A stretch of DNA of 64,000 nucleotides from positions 1-64,000 of the forward strand of contig NZ_SAVB01000004.1 of NCBI RefSeq assembly GCF_004022265.1, in the 5' to 3' direction. The translations under genes were made by a program, and so were the position numbers. Origin of the DNA: Paenirhodobacter ferrireducens (GTDB lineage: Bacteria > Pseudomonadota > Alphaproteobacteria > Rhodobacterales > Rhodobacteraceae). The notes under the pieces were generated by a model, which saw nothing but the letters and a program-made list of their open reading frames with translations, was not told the DNA's origin and ran no database searches. Each line of letters starts with the position of its first letter. The first letter of the stretch is position 1. Below are positions 24,268 through 34,208 of this stretch, piece after piece.

Positions 24268-25866
24268 GTGACCCAGAAACCCTCGACAAACAGATGGTTC
24301 TCAGCAGAAGGCTCGATCTCGATCCTGCTGCTCCTGCTCATTCCGGCGATCCTGCTGATCGGCGGCATCGGGACGGACATCTGCCTGATCAATGCGCAGA
24401 AGAAATACGTGCAGTCGCAGTCCGACCTCGCGGCACAAAGCGCTGCGCGCGTGCTGCCGAACCTCGCGCTTGCCCGGCAGACGGCTCAGGGCGTGGTCAG
24501 CGCGAACAGCGCCTATGGCACGGTGACACTGGCGCGCGCGGATGTGATCTTCGGCAGCTACAATGCCGGCGTCTTCGTCCCCGCCGCCGACCAGAATTCG
24601 GCCGGCGGGGTCAATGCCGTCAAGGTGGTCGTCCCCTCGCCCTACACGCCGCTGCTGCTGCGGCCGGTGATGGCGACGGACCTCACCGTCACCCGCAGCG
24701 CGATCGCCACGCAACGGGCGGCCATCGCCTTCAGCCTGCGCAACTCGCTCCTGACCCTGAACACCTCGTCCTCGATTCTGGACACTGTCCTCAAGAGTCT
24801 GCTGGGCGTCGACATCTCGGCCGCGGTTCTGGACTCATCGGGCGTGCTCGGCCTCGGTGTCGACGTGAACAAGCTCCTCGGTCTGCTGAGCCTCGATGTC
24901 GCGGGCCAGGTGCTCGACTATCGCGATATTCTCAACCTCGGGATCGGGACGCCGCTGGTCGTGCAGGCGCTGTCGACGCTCGGGGTGCTGCCCGCCGGCA
25001 CCACCTCGGTTTCGGGCGGGACGCTCTCCCTCGGCTCGCTTCTGAACCTGTCCCCCTCCGCCCTTGATGTCGAGATCGGCCAGATCCTGCCGAACCTGTC
25101 GCTGAATGCCTTCGACCTGCTGATGGCGACTGCCAGCCTCAACGGCAGCCTGAAAAACGGGCTGGTCAGCGTGCCGCTGAGCCTCGGCATCCCCTATATC
25201 CTCGACGTGAACCTGTCGCTTGGCATCGTCCATTCAGCGGTCATGGCGGCCGGTTTCATCGACGACATTCCGCCCGTTACCGCCACGGTCAGCCAGCTCT
25301 CGCTGCGGCTGCAAGCCGAGCTGCTGACCTACATCAAGCTCGACCTCGGCCTTTCCGGCGCGCAGGCCACCGCGACCGCGACCGGTCTGAACTGCGCGGC
25401 CCGCGCACCGGGCGACACGCTGGCGACCTTCGACGTGCAGACCGCGCCGGTCGCCCTCGACCTCAGCCTGACCGTCCCGGGCATCCTGAACGGCAGCACG
25501 AAAAGCGACAGCGACAGCATCTCGCTGTTCGGCGGCTTTCAGCGGGTGTCGGTGCCGCTCGGCTCGCTCGGCGAGAGCGTTCTGGTGGAAACGCCAATCC
25601 GGATTTCGGGGCTGACCTCCTTCGTCTCAGGCCTGCTCGGCAATCTCAGCAGCAGCCTGCGCACCGACAAGAATCAGTGCGGTTTCCTCGGGCTCGCCTG
25701 TCTGCTCGATCTCGTCAACAGCGTCATCAGCGGGCTGACCTCGCTGATCGCCGGGACATTCCTCGACACTCTGGTCGACGATCTGCTCAATGCCCTTGGC
25801 ATCGAGATCGCCCCGGCCGAGCTGATCGTCAGCGACTACAGCTGTTCGTCACAGCTGGTGCAGTGA
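24268..25866 (+). CDS. tadG: TadG-like pilus-associated membrane protein
   Basis: About 532 residues. The N terminus carries the TadE/TadG-like transmembrane segment (SISILLLLLIPAILLIGGIGTD) followed by INAQKKYVQSQSDLAAQSAAR, as in pilus-associated TadG proteins anchored in the inner membrane. The rest is a periplasmic region rich in leucine/serine/glycine stretches (LLGVDISAAVLDSSGVLGLG, LLSLDVAGQVLDY) with one cysteine pair near the end. GTG 24268 with GAAGAG upstream is my preferred start; GTG 24241 is in frame. It is convergent with tadE, only 4 bases apart, and separated from the other plus-strand tad genes. Confidence 0.7.
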   Translation: MTQKPSTNRWFSAEGSISILLLLLIPAILLIGGIGTDICLINAQKKYVQSQSDLAAQSAARVLPNLALARQTAQGVVSANSAYGTVTLARADVIFGSYNAGVFVPAADQNSAGGVNAVKVVVPSPYTPLLLRPVMATDLTVTRSAIATQRAAIAFSLRNSLLTLNTSSSILDTVLKSLLGVDISAAVLDSSGVLGLGVDVNKLLGLLSLDVAGQVLDYRDILNLGIGTPLVVQALSTLGVLPAGTTSVSGGTLSLGSLLNLSPSALDVEIGQILPNLSLNAFDLLMATASLNGSLKNGLVSVPLSLGIPYILDVNLSLGIVHSAVMAAGFIDDIPPVTATVSQLSLRLQAELLTYIKLDLGLSGAQATATATGLNCAARAPGDTLATFDVQTAPVALDLSLTVPGILNGSTKSDSDSISLFGGFQRVSVPLGSLGESVLVETPIRISGLTSFVSGLLGNLSSSLRTDKNQCGFLGLACLLDLVNSVISGLTSLIAGTFLDTLVDDLLNALGIEIAPAELIVSDYSCSSQLVQ

Positions 25867-25870
25867 CGGC

Positions 25871-26323
25871 TCAGCGGACGATAACCGAGGCGGAGCGGGT
25901 GATCTGTCCGAGGTTGACGCCCAGCATCTGCCCGAATTGCGACGCCCCACCGCCCGCCAGATCGTAGGTCACGCTGATCGTCAGCAGGCCCGAGGCCGCT
26001 GGCTGGCCGGGGCAGCTGGCCATCGGCTCGAATTTCGCGGCCGAGAGCGTGACGCTGTTCTCGGCAAGTGCCGGCAGATAGTCCTGCCCGAGCTTGAGGC
26101 AGATGTCGCCGTCGTAATTCTGTCCGACCAGCGAGAACCCCTTGCGCGCAAGCTCGAAGGCGACCTGCTGCACCTCGCTTTGCGAAGCGATCAGCAGGCT
26201 GACGAAGGCGATCAGCGCCAGCATCAGCAGCAGCGCGGGGAAGATGATGACGAATTCGACGGTCACCACCCCCGCCTCGGAGCGCAGCCGGTCGCCCAGT
26301 TTTCCGAAACGCCCGCCCCGCAT
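25871..26323 (-). CDS. tadE: TadE-like pseudopilin
   Basis: A 150-residue protein with the TadE signature: RSEAGVVTVEFVIIFPALLLML, where the glutamate 5 residues into the hydrophobic helix is characteristic of prepilin-type cleavage. A short periplasmic domain with cysteines (GDICLKLGQ, MASCPG) follows. TadE pseudopilins are needed for Tad pilus assembly. It begins within the stop of the cpaD-like gene, the last of the minus-strand run cpaC-cpaD-tadE. Confidence 0.85.
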   Translation of the reverse strand: MRGGRFGKLGDRLRSEAGVVTVEFVIIFPALLLMLALIAFVSLLIASQSEVQQVAFELARKGFSLVGQNYDGDICLKLGQDYLPALAENSVTLSAAKFEPMASCPGQPAASGLLTISVTYDLAGGGASQFGQMLGVNLGQITRSASVIVR

Positions 26324-26925
26324 CAGTTTGCCCCGGAGATTGTGGCGGTGCTGTCGGTGCCGCCGCTTTGCGTCGGCACCGCCTGCGGCGGCGGCGGCAC
26401 ATGATAGGTCGGGCGCGCCGTCCCCGAGGGATAGAGGAGCTCGTCCGGATAAGCCATCTGCGCCGCCAGGTTGTTGGCGACAGTGCAACCCGCCCCCGGA
26501 GAACAGCCGGACTGATCGACCTCGATCGCGTCGATCTGGATCATCCGCACGATGCCGGTGCTGCCCGGCGCGTCGGCGGGGTCCGGCATGCGCAGATCGA
26601 CGCGGGGAATGCGGCTGCCGATCAACTTGCGGACGGCACCGGCCCGCGCCTCGTCCTGCCCGGCCGAGCAGCCGCGCGGCACGGTGACGATGACGGCGCC
26701 GGCGCGCGCCGCCTCGGCCGAGCCAATGAAGGCACGGATGCGCTTTTGGTCGGCCGACGGGATCCGCGCCGAACACTGGCCGAAGGAATAGCTGATATGG
26801 GCGCTGACGATCTCGGGCGAGAGCCGGCCCTGCACGGTCTGCACCGGCTCGCCCTCACAGCCCGACAGCAGCATCAGCGCGAGGCCGGCAGCAACAAGGG
26901 GGCGATCGAAAATTGCAAAGATCAT
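26323..26925 (-). CDS. cpaD: CpaD-like pilus assembly lipoprotein
   Basis: A 200-residue protein with a lipobox (LALMLLSGCEG) and the CpaD family pattern in its second half, CTVANNLAAQMAYPDELLYP. The middle segment (AGAVIVTVPRGCSAGQDEARAGAVRKLI) resembles the family's periplasmic fold. CpaD is an outer-membrane lipoprotein that supports the CpaC secretin. The proline/glutamine-rich tail is probably disordered. It follows cpaC by 4 bases. Confidence 0.82.
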   Translation of the reverse strand: MIFAIFDRPLVAAGLALMLLSGCEGEPVQTVQGRLSPEIVSAHISYSFGQCSARIPSADQKRIRAFIGSAEAARAGAVIVTVPRGCSAGQDEARAGAVRKLIGSRIPRVDLRMPDPADAPGSTGIVRMIQIDAIEVDQSGCSPGAGCTVANNLAAQMAYPDELLYPSGTARPTYHVPPPPQAVPTQSGGTDSTATISGAN

Positions 26926-26929
26926 GGCA

Positions 26930-28294
26930 TCACCTGTTGATGAGGAAGCCGGCCTGACTGCGGGGCCGTCCCCCCGTCGCCGTGTCAGGCCGCACCATCT
27001 GCCCGGTCATCATCTGCTGCACCCCGTTCGGCGCCAGCGCCGCACCGTCCAGCGGGGTCTTCAGCTGGTTGCGGGTCGTCGGGCGGACGACATAGGGGGT
27101 CACGATGATGACGAGCTCGGTCTCACCGCGCTGGAAGGCGGAAGAGCGGAACAGCGCACCGATGATCGGCAGCTTCGCAAGCCCCGGAAACTCTGTCAGC
27201 GACTGTTGCCGGTCGGCGCGGAACATCCCGGCGATGGCAAAGCTCTGCCCGCTGCCAAGCTCGACCGTCGTCGAGGCGGAGCGCTCGGCAATCGCCTTGC
27301 CGTCGGCGGTCGACTGCGCCTCGTCGATCGACCGCACATTGGTATCGAGCTGGATATGGATCTGGTCCTTGTCGTAGACCGTGGGCGTGAAGGTCAGCTC
27401 GACGCCGATCGGCTCGAATTCGATGCGCGTGTCGTCCTGCGTCGCACCGACACGATAAGGAATGCGCCCGCCGGCGAGGAAGGTAGCCTGCTCGCCCGAA
27501 CGCGCAGTCAGGTTCGGTTCCGACAGGATGGTGGCAAGGCCCGAGCGCGACAGCGCATCCATCACCAGCCCGAGGTTGTTGCCCATGGTCGCTGAGACCG
27601 AATAGCCCTCGATCGTCGAGGCGGGCGAGGTCAGGCTGCGATTCTTCGAGCTGCCCGTGACGGAAATGCCCAGATCCTGCTCGATGCTGCGCGAGACCTC
27701 GGCGATGGTAACCTGCAGGTTGACCTGCGGCGGTGTCGTCAGTTTCAGATTGTTGACCACCACGGCGGCATCGCCGGCCAGCTTGGTGACGACGTTCTCG
27801 GCTGCCTGCGCGTCGGTGTCGCTCTCGACCGTCCCGTTGACAAAGATCGCCCCGTCGGCGGTCGACAGCCTGATCGCACTGCCCGGCACCGCCTGGCTCA
27901 CGGCGGACTGCAGCCGGCCGAGGTCGATGTCGACCTCGACCTTGGCCTCGATCAGCGCCTTGTTGTCGGCCCCCAGAACGAACAGGTCCGACGAACCGAT
28001 CCCCTTGCCGACGACATAGACATATTGGGCCGACTGCATGTCGACATCGGCAACCTGCGGGCTGGACAGGAAGACCGCACTGGCGGGCTCGGTCAGGCGG
28101 ATGAACTTGGCCTCGCCGACCTTGAGCCGGATCTCCATGTGCTGGGTCGGTGTCCCGGTCTCGATCTGCGGCGCGGCGGCGCCGTCTCCGCCGCTCTGCG
28201 CCCGCACGGGTGGAGCAAGGAAAAGTCCGCACAGCGCCACGGTGCCGGCAAGGATCAGGGGGGGACAGGCGGCAGGAAAGATCGAACGGGTCAT
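26930..28294 (-). CDS. cpaC: Tad pilus secretin CpaC/RcpA
   Basis: A 454-residue secretin. A signal peptide (residues 1-32) is followed by the BON-like/N domain (HMEIRLKVGEAKFIRLTEPASAVFLSSPQVADVD) and the secretin core (VNLQVTIAEVSRSIEQDLGI ... SGLATILSEPNLTARSGEQATFLAGG ... VELTFTPTVYDKDQIHIQL ... LPIIGALFRSSAFQRGETELVIIVTPYVVRP). It forms the outer-membrane channel of the Tad pilus. ATG 28294 gives a proper signal peptide. The gene begins the cpaC-cpaD-tadE unit, immediately after the type I secretion genes on the same strand. Confidence 0.93.
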   Translation of the reverse strand: MTRSIFPAACPPLILAGTVALCGLFLAPPVRAQSGGDGAAAPQIETGTPTQHMEIRLKVGEAKFIRLTEPASAVFLSSPQVADVDMQSAQYVYVVGKGIGSSDLFVLGADNKALIEAKVEVDIDLGRLQSAVSQAVPGSAIRLSTADGAIFVNGTVESDTDAQAAENVVTKLAGDAAVVVNNLKLTTPPQVNLQVTIAEVSRSIEQDLGISVTGSSKNRSLTSPASTIEGYSVSATMGNNLGLVMDALSRSGLATILSEPNLTARSGEQATFLAGGRIPYRVGATQDDTRIEFEPIGVELTFTPTVYDKDQIHIQLDTNVRSIDEAQSTADGKAIAERSASTTVELGSGQSFAIAGMFRADRQQSLTEFPGLAKLPIIGALFRSSAFQRGETELVIIVTPYVVRPTTRNQLKTPLDGAALAPNGVQQMMTGQMVRPDTATGGRPRSQAGFLINR

Positions 28295-28380
28295 CTTATG
28301 TCTTTTCAAGGCGGCTTTCGACGCGGCGGAGAACAGGTGGGCACAAGAAATACCGACCGGCCTATGCGCCGGCCTCACAG

Positions 28381-29553
28381 TCATCGCAGCTGCGCCCGGA
28401 TCAGCGGGCGGATCAGATAGCTCAGCACTGACCGGCGCCCGGTCTGGATGTCAACCTCGGCAATCATGCCGGGCCGGATCGGATAGCTCTCCCCGTGCCG
28501 TTCCAGATAGGCGCGGTCGGTCTTGACCATGACCTTGTAAAAGCTCTGCGTACCGTCGGCACCATCGGCATCGACGGTGTCGTCACTGATCTGCTCGACG
28601 GTTCCCTTCAGGTCGCCATAGACCGAGAAATCGTAAGCCGTGATCTTCACGCTTGCCGGCATGCCCGGCGCGATGAAGGCCACATCGCGCGGCGCGACAT
28701 GGGCCTCGATCAGCAACTGGTCGTCGATCGGCGTCACTTCCATGATCGCCTCGCCCGGCTGCACGACACCGCCGAGCGTGGTGATGTTGACGTTGTTCAC
28801 CCGCCCCGCCACCGGCGAGCGCAGATCCGTGCGTGCGAGCTGATCCTTCTTCTGCACGATGCTCTGCTGCAAGGACAGAAGCTTCGCCTTGGTGTCCGCC
28901 AGCTCGCTGTAGGCGTCCTGCACATAGACGTTGCGGACCTCGGTGATTTTGCCCTCGAGCGTCGTCTTCTGCTGCTGCAGTTTCAGCAAGTCGACCTGGC
29001 TGACCGCGCCGCCCTTGGCCAGCGGCGCGGTCAGGTCGATCTGCGTCTGGATCGGCTCGATCTGACTATTCACCGAGGCGATGGACTCCAGCAGCTTGGT
29101 GCGGCGCGCGCGGAACAGCCGCTCTTCCGTCGCCTGGATCTCGGTCATCGGCTCGGAAAACCCGACATCCTCCTTCTCCAGCACCTCGGCCTCGAGCCGC
29201 TGCACCTCGGCCGCCAGGACCTCCATCTCGGACTTCGCCTGCAGATAGGCCGAACGGAACTGCGTCGGGTCCATCTTCACCAGGATCTGCCCGGGCTGGA
29301 CGGTGTCGCCCTCGCGCACCTGCAGCTCCGAGATGATCCCGCCCTCGAGGCTCTGGATCGTCTGCTGGCGGCGCAGCGGCACGACGCGCCCCTCGCCCCG
29401 CGTGATGTCGTCGATCTGCGCCAGCGCCGCCCAGATCAGCGCGATCATCGCCGTCGCGACGATCACCCAGATCGTCTGCCGCGCGACGCGCACCGCCTGC
29501 AGCCGGCGCGAACCGTCGGCGAAGCTTGGGGTATCGGTGGACAGGCTGCTCAT
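28381..29553 (-). CDS. HlyD-family periplasmic adaptor of a type I secretion system
   Basis: A 390-residue membrane fusion protein. One transmembrane segment (TIWVIVATAMIALIWAALAQI, about 27-47) is followed by the lipoyl half (GRVVPLRRQQTIQSLEGGIISEL), a long coiled coil (about 105-235), the second lipoyl half (DLRSPVAGRVNNVNITTLGG) and the HlyD C-terminal beta domain ending in GRRSVLSYLIRPL. It links the ABC exporter to the TolC-like pore. It overlaps the upstream exporter gene by 4 bases. Substrates are probably the BapA-prefix proteins encoded upstream. Confidence 0.92.
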   Translation of the reverse strand: MSSLSTDTPSFADGSRRLQAVRVARQTIWVIVATAMIALIWAALAQIDDITRGEGRVVPLRRQQTIQSLEGGIISELQVREGDTVQPGQILVKMDPTQFRSAYLQAKSEMEVLAAEVQRLEAEVLEKEDVGFSEPMTEIQATEERLFRARRTKLLESIASVNSQIEPIQTQIDLTAPLAKGGAVSQVDLLKLQQQKTTLEGKITEVRNVYVQDAYSELADTKAKLLSLQQSIVQKKDQLARTDLRSPVAGRVNNVNITTLGGVVQPGEAIMEVTPIDDQLLIEAHVAPRDVAFIAPGMPASVKITAYDFSVYGDLKGTVEQISDDTVDADGADGTQSFYKVMVKTDRAYLERHGESYPIRPGMIAEVDIQTGRRSVLSYLIRPLIRAQLR

Positions 29554-31670
29554 TTGACGGTCTTGATTCCATTGGCATGGGCGCCGAGGTCAATGACCTG
29601 ACCGAGCGGCCCGTGATAGGCAACGCCCCCATCCTTGAGAACGAGAGCCGTCTCGGCCAGCGCCAGAACCTCGCGCTTGTGGGTGGCGATGATCGCCGTG
29701 CGCGAGCCGAGCCATTCGCGCAGATAGCCGATGACGTGCTTCTCGGTGATCTGGTCGAAGGCCGCCGTCGGCTCGTCGAGCAGCACGATCCGCGGGTCCT
29801 GCAACAGCACGCGCGCAAGCCCGATCGCCTGGCGCTGCCCGCCCGAGACATTGGCGTTGCTGTGGATGCGCAGATCGAGGCCGCGCACATGGCGCCGCAC
29901 ATAGGCGCCTAGCCCCACCGCATCGAGCGCGGCCATCAGTTCGTCATCCGAATGCATGCCGCGGTCGAGCAGCAGGTTGTCGCGCAGCGTCCCCTGAAAC
30001 AGCGCGACGGATTGCGGCAGATAGCCGATCTGGCGGCGCCGGTCGATCGGGTCGATCTGGCTGAGCGACAGGTTGTCGATCAGCAGGCTGCCGCTGGTCG
30101 GATTGGTGAACCCCGCCAGCATCCGCAGCAGCGTCGATTTGCCCGCGCCATTCGCCCCGATCAGCGCGGCATGCTCGCCGGCGGCGATCTCGAGGCCGTT
30201 GATCGTCAGCTCGGGCGGCGAATCCTTTTCGTGCGAGAAGGTGATGTCCTGCATCCGGTAGGCGCCGGCGAAATGCGGCGCGCGCAGGTATTGCCGGTCG
30301 GACGGGCGTTCGACCGGCATCGCCATGATCCGGTCGAGCCCTTCCATCGCCGCGCGCACCCCCTGCCAGCGGGCCAGAAGCCCCGCCACCCGGCTCATCG
30401 GCGACAGCGCGCGGCCGGACAGCAGCGTGCAGGCGATCAGCGCGCCGACCGTCATGTGCCCCTCGCTGATGCGGTAGACGCCCACGATCACCACGCCGCC
30501 ATAGCAGATCTGCTGCGTCGAGGCGACGAATTGCGAAATCAGCGTGCTCAGCTCGCGGCTGCGGATCGACGAGCCCGCAATCGTCGCCGACAGCTGCGCA
30601 TAGGCGCGCTGCAGCCGGTTCTCGGCGCGGGCGGCCTTCACCGTCTCGAGGTTCGACACCGCCTCGAGCAGGATACCGTTCAGCGCGGCGCTTTCCTGAT
30701 TGTGCTCGCGCGAGACCTTGGCGAGATGCTTTTGCATCACGATCCCCGGCAGCACGATGGCGATCGAGCCGAACAGCGTCACCAGTGCCACCGGCCCGCC
30801 GATGAAGGCGATGATGCTGATGAAGATCAGGGTGAAAGGCAGGTCCGACAGCGCGGCGACGGTGCTCGAGGTGAAGAATTCCCGCACCACGGCGAAATCG
30901 CGCACCTGATTGGCGAAGACCCCGGTCGACTTGGGTTGTTGCGACAGGTGCAGGTTGGTCACCTGCTCGAACAGCTGCGACGACAGCCGCAGGTCGAGAT
31001 CACGCCCGGTCACGTCGACCAGCCGCGCGCGCATGATGCGCAGCACGAATTCGAGGCAGATCGCGATGGCGACGCCGCTGGCAAGGATCCACAGCGTGTC
31101 GAAGGCGCCGCTCGGCACGACGCGGTCATAGACCTGCATCGAGAACAGCGATGAGCCGATCGCCAGCAGGTTCGCCATGAATGCGGCGAGGACCACGTCG
31201 CGATAGATCCCCAGATTGTCGAGGACCGGACCGATGATCCAGTGCCGCCGCTCCCCGACGGTCTCGCCAAGCCGGTCGGACAGCACGTCGATCGGCCGCG
31301 CGAACAGCGCCCGTCCGGCATAGCGCGCGCCCAGATCGGCAAGCGCGCACTCCTCGCGCCCGCCACCGGTCTCGGGATGAACCAGCGTGCAGCGCCCCTC
31401 GCCCACCCATTCGAGCACAGCATACTGGCCATCGTGCAGAAACAGCAGCGCCGGCAGCGAGGCCATGGAAATATCGTCCAGCGCCCGGGCTCCGATCCGG
31501 CAGCTCATGTTCGCCCGGCGGAGCGCGATGGCCGCATGGTCAGGCGGCAGGCGCCCGTCCGCGTTGACCAGACCGTCGGTCAGCCGCTCGGGCGGAACCT
31601 GGATGCCATTGAGCCGACACAGCTCCATCAGTCCGACGACGAAGGGGTCGGTCGTGCTCTGTCCTGTCAT
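29550..31670 (-). CDS. Type I secretion ABC exporter (permease-ATPase, LapB-like)
   Basis: A 706-residue exporter. The N terminus is a peptidase-C39-like domain without a recognisable catalytic cysteine-histidine pair (residues 1-135), as in exporters of large RTX/adhesin substrates. Six transmembrane helices follow (about 155-440), then the ATPase with Walker A LIGANGAGKSTLLRM, signature VSGGQRQAIGLARVL, Walker B IVLLDEPTAAFD and switch IIATHKRE. It drives one-step export with the neighbouring adaptor and TolC-like protein. Confidence 0.93.
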   Translation of the reverse strand: MTGQSTTDPFVVGLMELCRLNGIQVPPERLTDGLVNADGRLPPDHAAIALRRANMSCRIGARALDDISMASLPALLFLHDGQYAVLEWVGEGRCTLVHPETGGGREECALADLGARYAGRALFARPIDVLSDRLGETVGERRHWIIGPVLDNLGIYRDVVLAAFMANLLAIGSSLFSMQVYDRVVPSGAFDTLWILASGVAIAICLEFVLRIMRARLVDVTGRDLDLRLSSQLFEQVTNLHLSQQPKSTGVFANQVRDFAVVREFFTSSTVAALSDLPFTLIFISIIAFIGGPVALVTLFGSIAIVLPGIVMQKHLAKVSREHNQESAALNGILLEAVSNLETVKAARAENRLQRAYAQLSATIAGSSIRSRELSTLISQFVASTQQICYGGVVIVGVYRISEGHMTVGALIACTLLSGRALSPMSRVAGLLARWQGVRAAMEGLDRIMAMPVERPSDRQYLRAPHFAGAYRMQDITFSHEKDSPPELTINGLEIAAGEHAALIGANGAGKSTLLRMLAGFTNPTSGSLLIDNLSLSQIDPIDRRRQIGYLPQSVALFQGTLRDNLLLDRGMHSDDELMAALDAVGLGAYVRRHVRGLDLRIHSNANVSGGQRQAIGLARVLLQDPRIVLLDEPTAAFDQITEKHVIGYLREWLGSRTAIIATHKREVLALAETALVLKDGGVAYHGPLGQVIDLGAHANGIKTVK

Positions 31671-31697
31671 GGCGAAACCGTGCCCCGGCGTTTCATG

Positions 31698-32954
31698 TCA
31701 TTTCACCCGATGCTGCCCGCCCGCCGCAACGACCAGCGATCCGAGCACCCCGATCGACTGAGCCGCCTCGTATTCGGTCTGCTTCAGCGTGCTGAAGGTG
31801 TCGATCGAGCTGACCTGCGCGTCATACTGGTCGCGTCCGGTGGTCAGCAGGTCGACGAGCTCGCGCTTGCCGGCCACGAATTGCTGTTCGTAGGCCTCAA
31901 GCACCTGGTCCGCCTGCGCCAGCTGCTTTTCCTGCGCGACCCCGGTCTGTTGCAGCACCACAATCTGCTGCACCGAGGCGCGCACCTTGTTCTGCAAGTC
32001 ACGCTCGGTCGACAGCAGGCTCGATTTCGCCGCGTCGAGATCCTGCTCCGCCCCCTTGATCGCGCGGCCGCGGAAATTGCCCGCGTCGAGATCCATCGAG
32101 GCCGCAAGGCCGATCGACCCGCTCTGCGACCGCTCGCCATTCAGCGCCTGTTTGCCCTGTGCCTGGATCGAGATCGTCGGCAGGCGCGCGGCCTTGGCCT
32201 TGTCGATGCCCTTCTCGGCGATGCGGACATCGGCCTTGGCGGAGATGTAGTCGGGGGCCACGATGACCGCCGAGATGATCGCCGCACTGTTGCTGTACAG
32301 CTTGGCAAAGCCGAGATCGGGCAGCGGATCGACACCGTCCGGCTGCTTGCCCACGAGATACTCGATCTGCGCCAGGGCCATCTGCCGGTCGGCCTGGATC
32401 TGGGCGAGTTGATCCTCGGCCCGGGAAATCTCGAGCCGCGCCCGGGCGATCTCGGCGGAATCGGCGAGGCCCGCGTCGACGCGGTCCTGCGAATACTTGG
32501 CAATCCGGCGCGCGAAGGTTGCGTATTGCTCGGTGCAGGCGAGCTTCTGGTCCATCGTCTCGACGGTCAGGAACTGCAGCGCGATCTCATAGGCCAGCTC
32601 CTCGACCGCGCCTTTCAGCTTGGCGACGGCCTTCACCCGGTCATAGGAGGCGATGCTGACCTTGCTGCGGGTCAGCCCCCAGTCGAACAGCACCTGCGAC
32701 AGCGTCACCAATGCCTTGGGCCCGCCGGTGGAGGTGGTGTTGGTTTCCGCCGCGAAGCTGACCGAGGGCAGCCATGCGTCCTTCGCCGCCTCGATGTTGG
32801 TCGTGGCCCGGGACACCTTCTTGCGCAACGCCGAGACGCTCGCATCGTATTCGGTCGCGGCGCGGAGCGCCTCGCGATAGCTCATCGCCGCCACATCCGT
32901 TGCAAGGAGGGCAAGGCAGGCAGCGCTTCCGGCCAGGAGGGAGAACAGTCTCAT
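31698..32954 (-). CDS. TolC-family outer-membrane protein of the type I system
   Basis: A 418-residue TolC-type protein with a signal peptide (MRLFSLLAGSAACLALLATDVAA) and two repeats of the outer-membrane efflux fold. The helical hairpins are visible as SYREALRAATEYDASVSALR...NIEAAKDAWLPSVSF and the equivalent second half (ISAKADVRIAEKGIDKAKAARLPTISI). It completes the type I secretion channel. ATG 32954 gives the signal peptide; the 7-codon extension is unlikely. It is upstream of the exporter gene by 27 bases, in one operon. Confidence 0.9.
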   Translation of the reverse strand: MRLFSLLAGSAACLALLATDVAAMSYREALRAATEYDASVSALRKKVSRATTNIEAAKDAWLPSVSFAAETNTTSTGGPKALVTLSQVLFDWGLTRSKVSIASYDRVKAVAKLKGAVEELAYEIALQFLTVETMDQKLACTEQYATFARRIAKYSQDRVDAGLADSAEIARARLEISRAEDQLAQIQADRQMALAQIEYLVGKQPDGVDPLPDLGFAKLYSNSAAIISAVIVAPDYISAKADVRIAEKGIDKAKAARLPTISIQAQGKQALNGERSQSGSIGLAASMDLDAGNFRGRAIKGAEQDLDAAKSSLLSTERDLQNKVRASVQQIVVLQQTGVAQEKQLAQADQVLEAYEQQFVAGKRELVDLLTTGRDQYDAQVSSIDTFSTLKQTEYEAAQSIGVLGSLVVAAGGQHRVK

Positions 32955-33022
32955 CGCGTCAGCAGGTCCCCGCATCGGCGGCCCGGGCAGCCCGCGCGGG
33001 ACCGCGCGGCGCGCCCCCGTCC

Positions 33023-33976
33023 TTACGCACCATGAACATCATCATTCCCCTGCATCAGATCGGCCAGGGTCGTATCACTCTCCGACAGCGGCGGCGTGGT
33101 GTCCGCTTCGGGGCCGGGGGTCTCGGTCGTGCTGTCGAACATCCCGCCGGCAAGACTGCTGTCAGTGGCCGGGGGCTGCGAACTCGCAGTCGCGGCCGCC
33201 TCCCCGGTGTCGGAGGAGAGCAGCGAGGCAATGTCGATCGTCAGGGACTCGCCGCCGATGAGGTTCGCCACGAGGCTGGCGGGGTCGGCCGCGCTTTCCG
33301 CCGCGGAGACCTCCGATACCGGAGTGTCGTCGGCCTTGGTCGCTTCGGTCAGGCTGGCAGGCTCGAGCGCATCGGCCGCGGTCTCGCCTGCGGCCGGCGC
33401 AGCGTCTGCATGCGACGAATGGTCATTGCCACCGTCCGAAACGATGATCTCGCCAAGGATCGCACCGAGCGCGGTCGCAAAGGCCAACTTGTCCAGCCCC
33501 ACCCCGAACAGGGTCCAGCCGCCGGCGCCATCCGAAGCGCTCGCGGCCTCGGTCACCGCCTCGCCGTGCACAGCGCCTGCGGCCTCAGCCTCGGACGCCG
33601 CCGGAGCCGCCCCCGCTGCACCGGTTTCGGCATGGGCGGTGTCGACCTGGTCGGGTTCGGCAGGATGAATCACCCCGGTCTCGGGCTGGAACGGTTCAGG
33701 TGCCAGAAGGCCGGTGACCTCGACCGGGCCGCCGGCGCCGTCGAGAAGGCGGCTGGCATTGCCTTCCGGGCCGATCACGAAGAAATCGTGCAGCAGAACC
33801 TGCTGGCCGTCGAGCAGCGTCACGCGCAGATCGGTGCCGGCCTTTTCGTAATAGGCGATGCCGGGCGCGCCCTTCCCGAAGTAGACGTCGGACGGTGCCG
33901 TGATGGAGATTTCCGACCCGTAGGCCCGGACAGTCCCCCCCGTCGACGACGTTGCGGAAAAGATCTCGACCGCCAT
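33023..33976 (-). CDS. BapA-prefix-like domain protein, short acidic form
   Basis: A 317-residue acidic protein. Residues 20-75 (PSDVYFGKGAPGIAYYEKAG, then DLRVTLLDGQQVLLHDFFVI) match the prefix-like N-terminal domain of BapA/LapF-type biofilm adhesins. The same module, with a similar spacing, starts the giant repetitive protein next door. The remainder is low-complexity Ala/Glu/Asp/Thr/Pro without adhesin repeats, and a short hydrophobic stretch (LDKLAFATALGAILGEIIVS, about 160-180) may be a membrane or retention segment. It lies just upstream of the type I secretion operon and is a likely substrate or anchor. Confidence 0.65.
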   Translation of the reverse strand: MAVEIFSATSSTGGTVRAYGSEISITAPSDVYFGKGAPGIAYYEKAGTDLRVTLLDGQQVLLHDFFVIGPEGNASRLLDGAGGPVEVTGLLAPEPFQPETGVIHPAEPDQVDTAHAETGAAGAAPAASEAEAAGAVHGEAVTEAASASDGAGGWTLFGVGLDKLAFATALGAILGEIIVSDGGNDHSSHADAAPAAGETAADALEPASLTEATKADDTPVSEVSAAESAADPASLVANLIGGESLTIDIASLLSSDTGEAAATASSQPPATDSSLAGGMFDSTTETPGPEADTTPPLSESDTTLADLMQGNDDVHGA

Positions 33977-34208
33977 TTTGCCTCTAATTCCCCTGATTCA
34001 CCGCCCGCTGCGGCGGTTGTAGCCACTGTCAGGCGGCCAGAACAAGCCCCAACGCCGCCGGTTGCCGGACCGGATGCCGGGCGATGCCCGGATCCCACAC
34101 CGGATCGGCGCCTCGCTCGCCCCTCTTTGAATGCAGGGGCGCCTCCCGGGGAAAGCTCCGGAAGGCGCCGTTTCAGATGTGAAGAGCGCCTGCGCTCTGC
34201 GGCGCCGA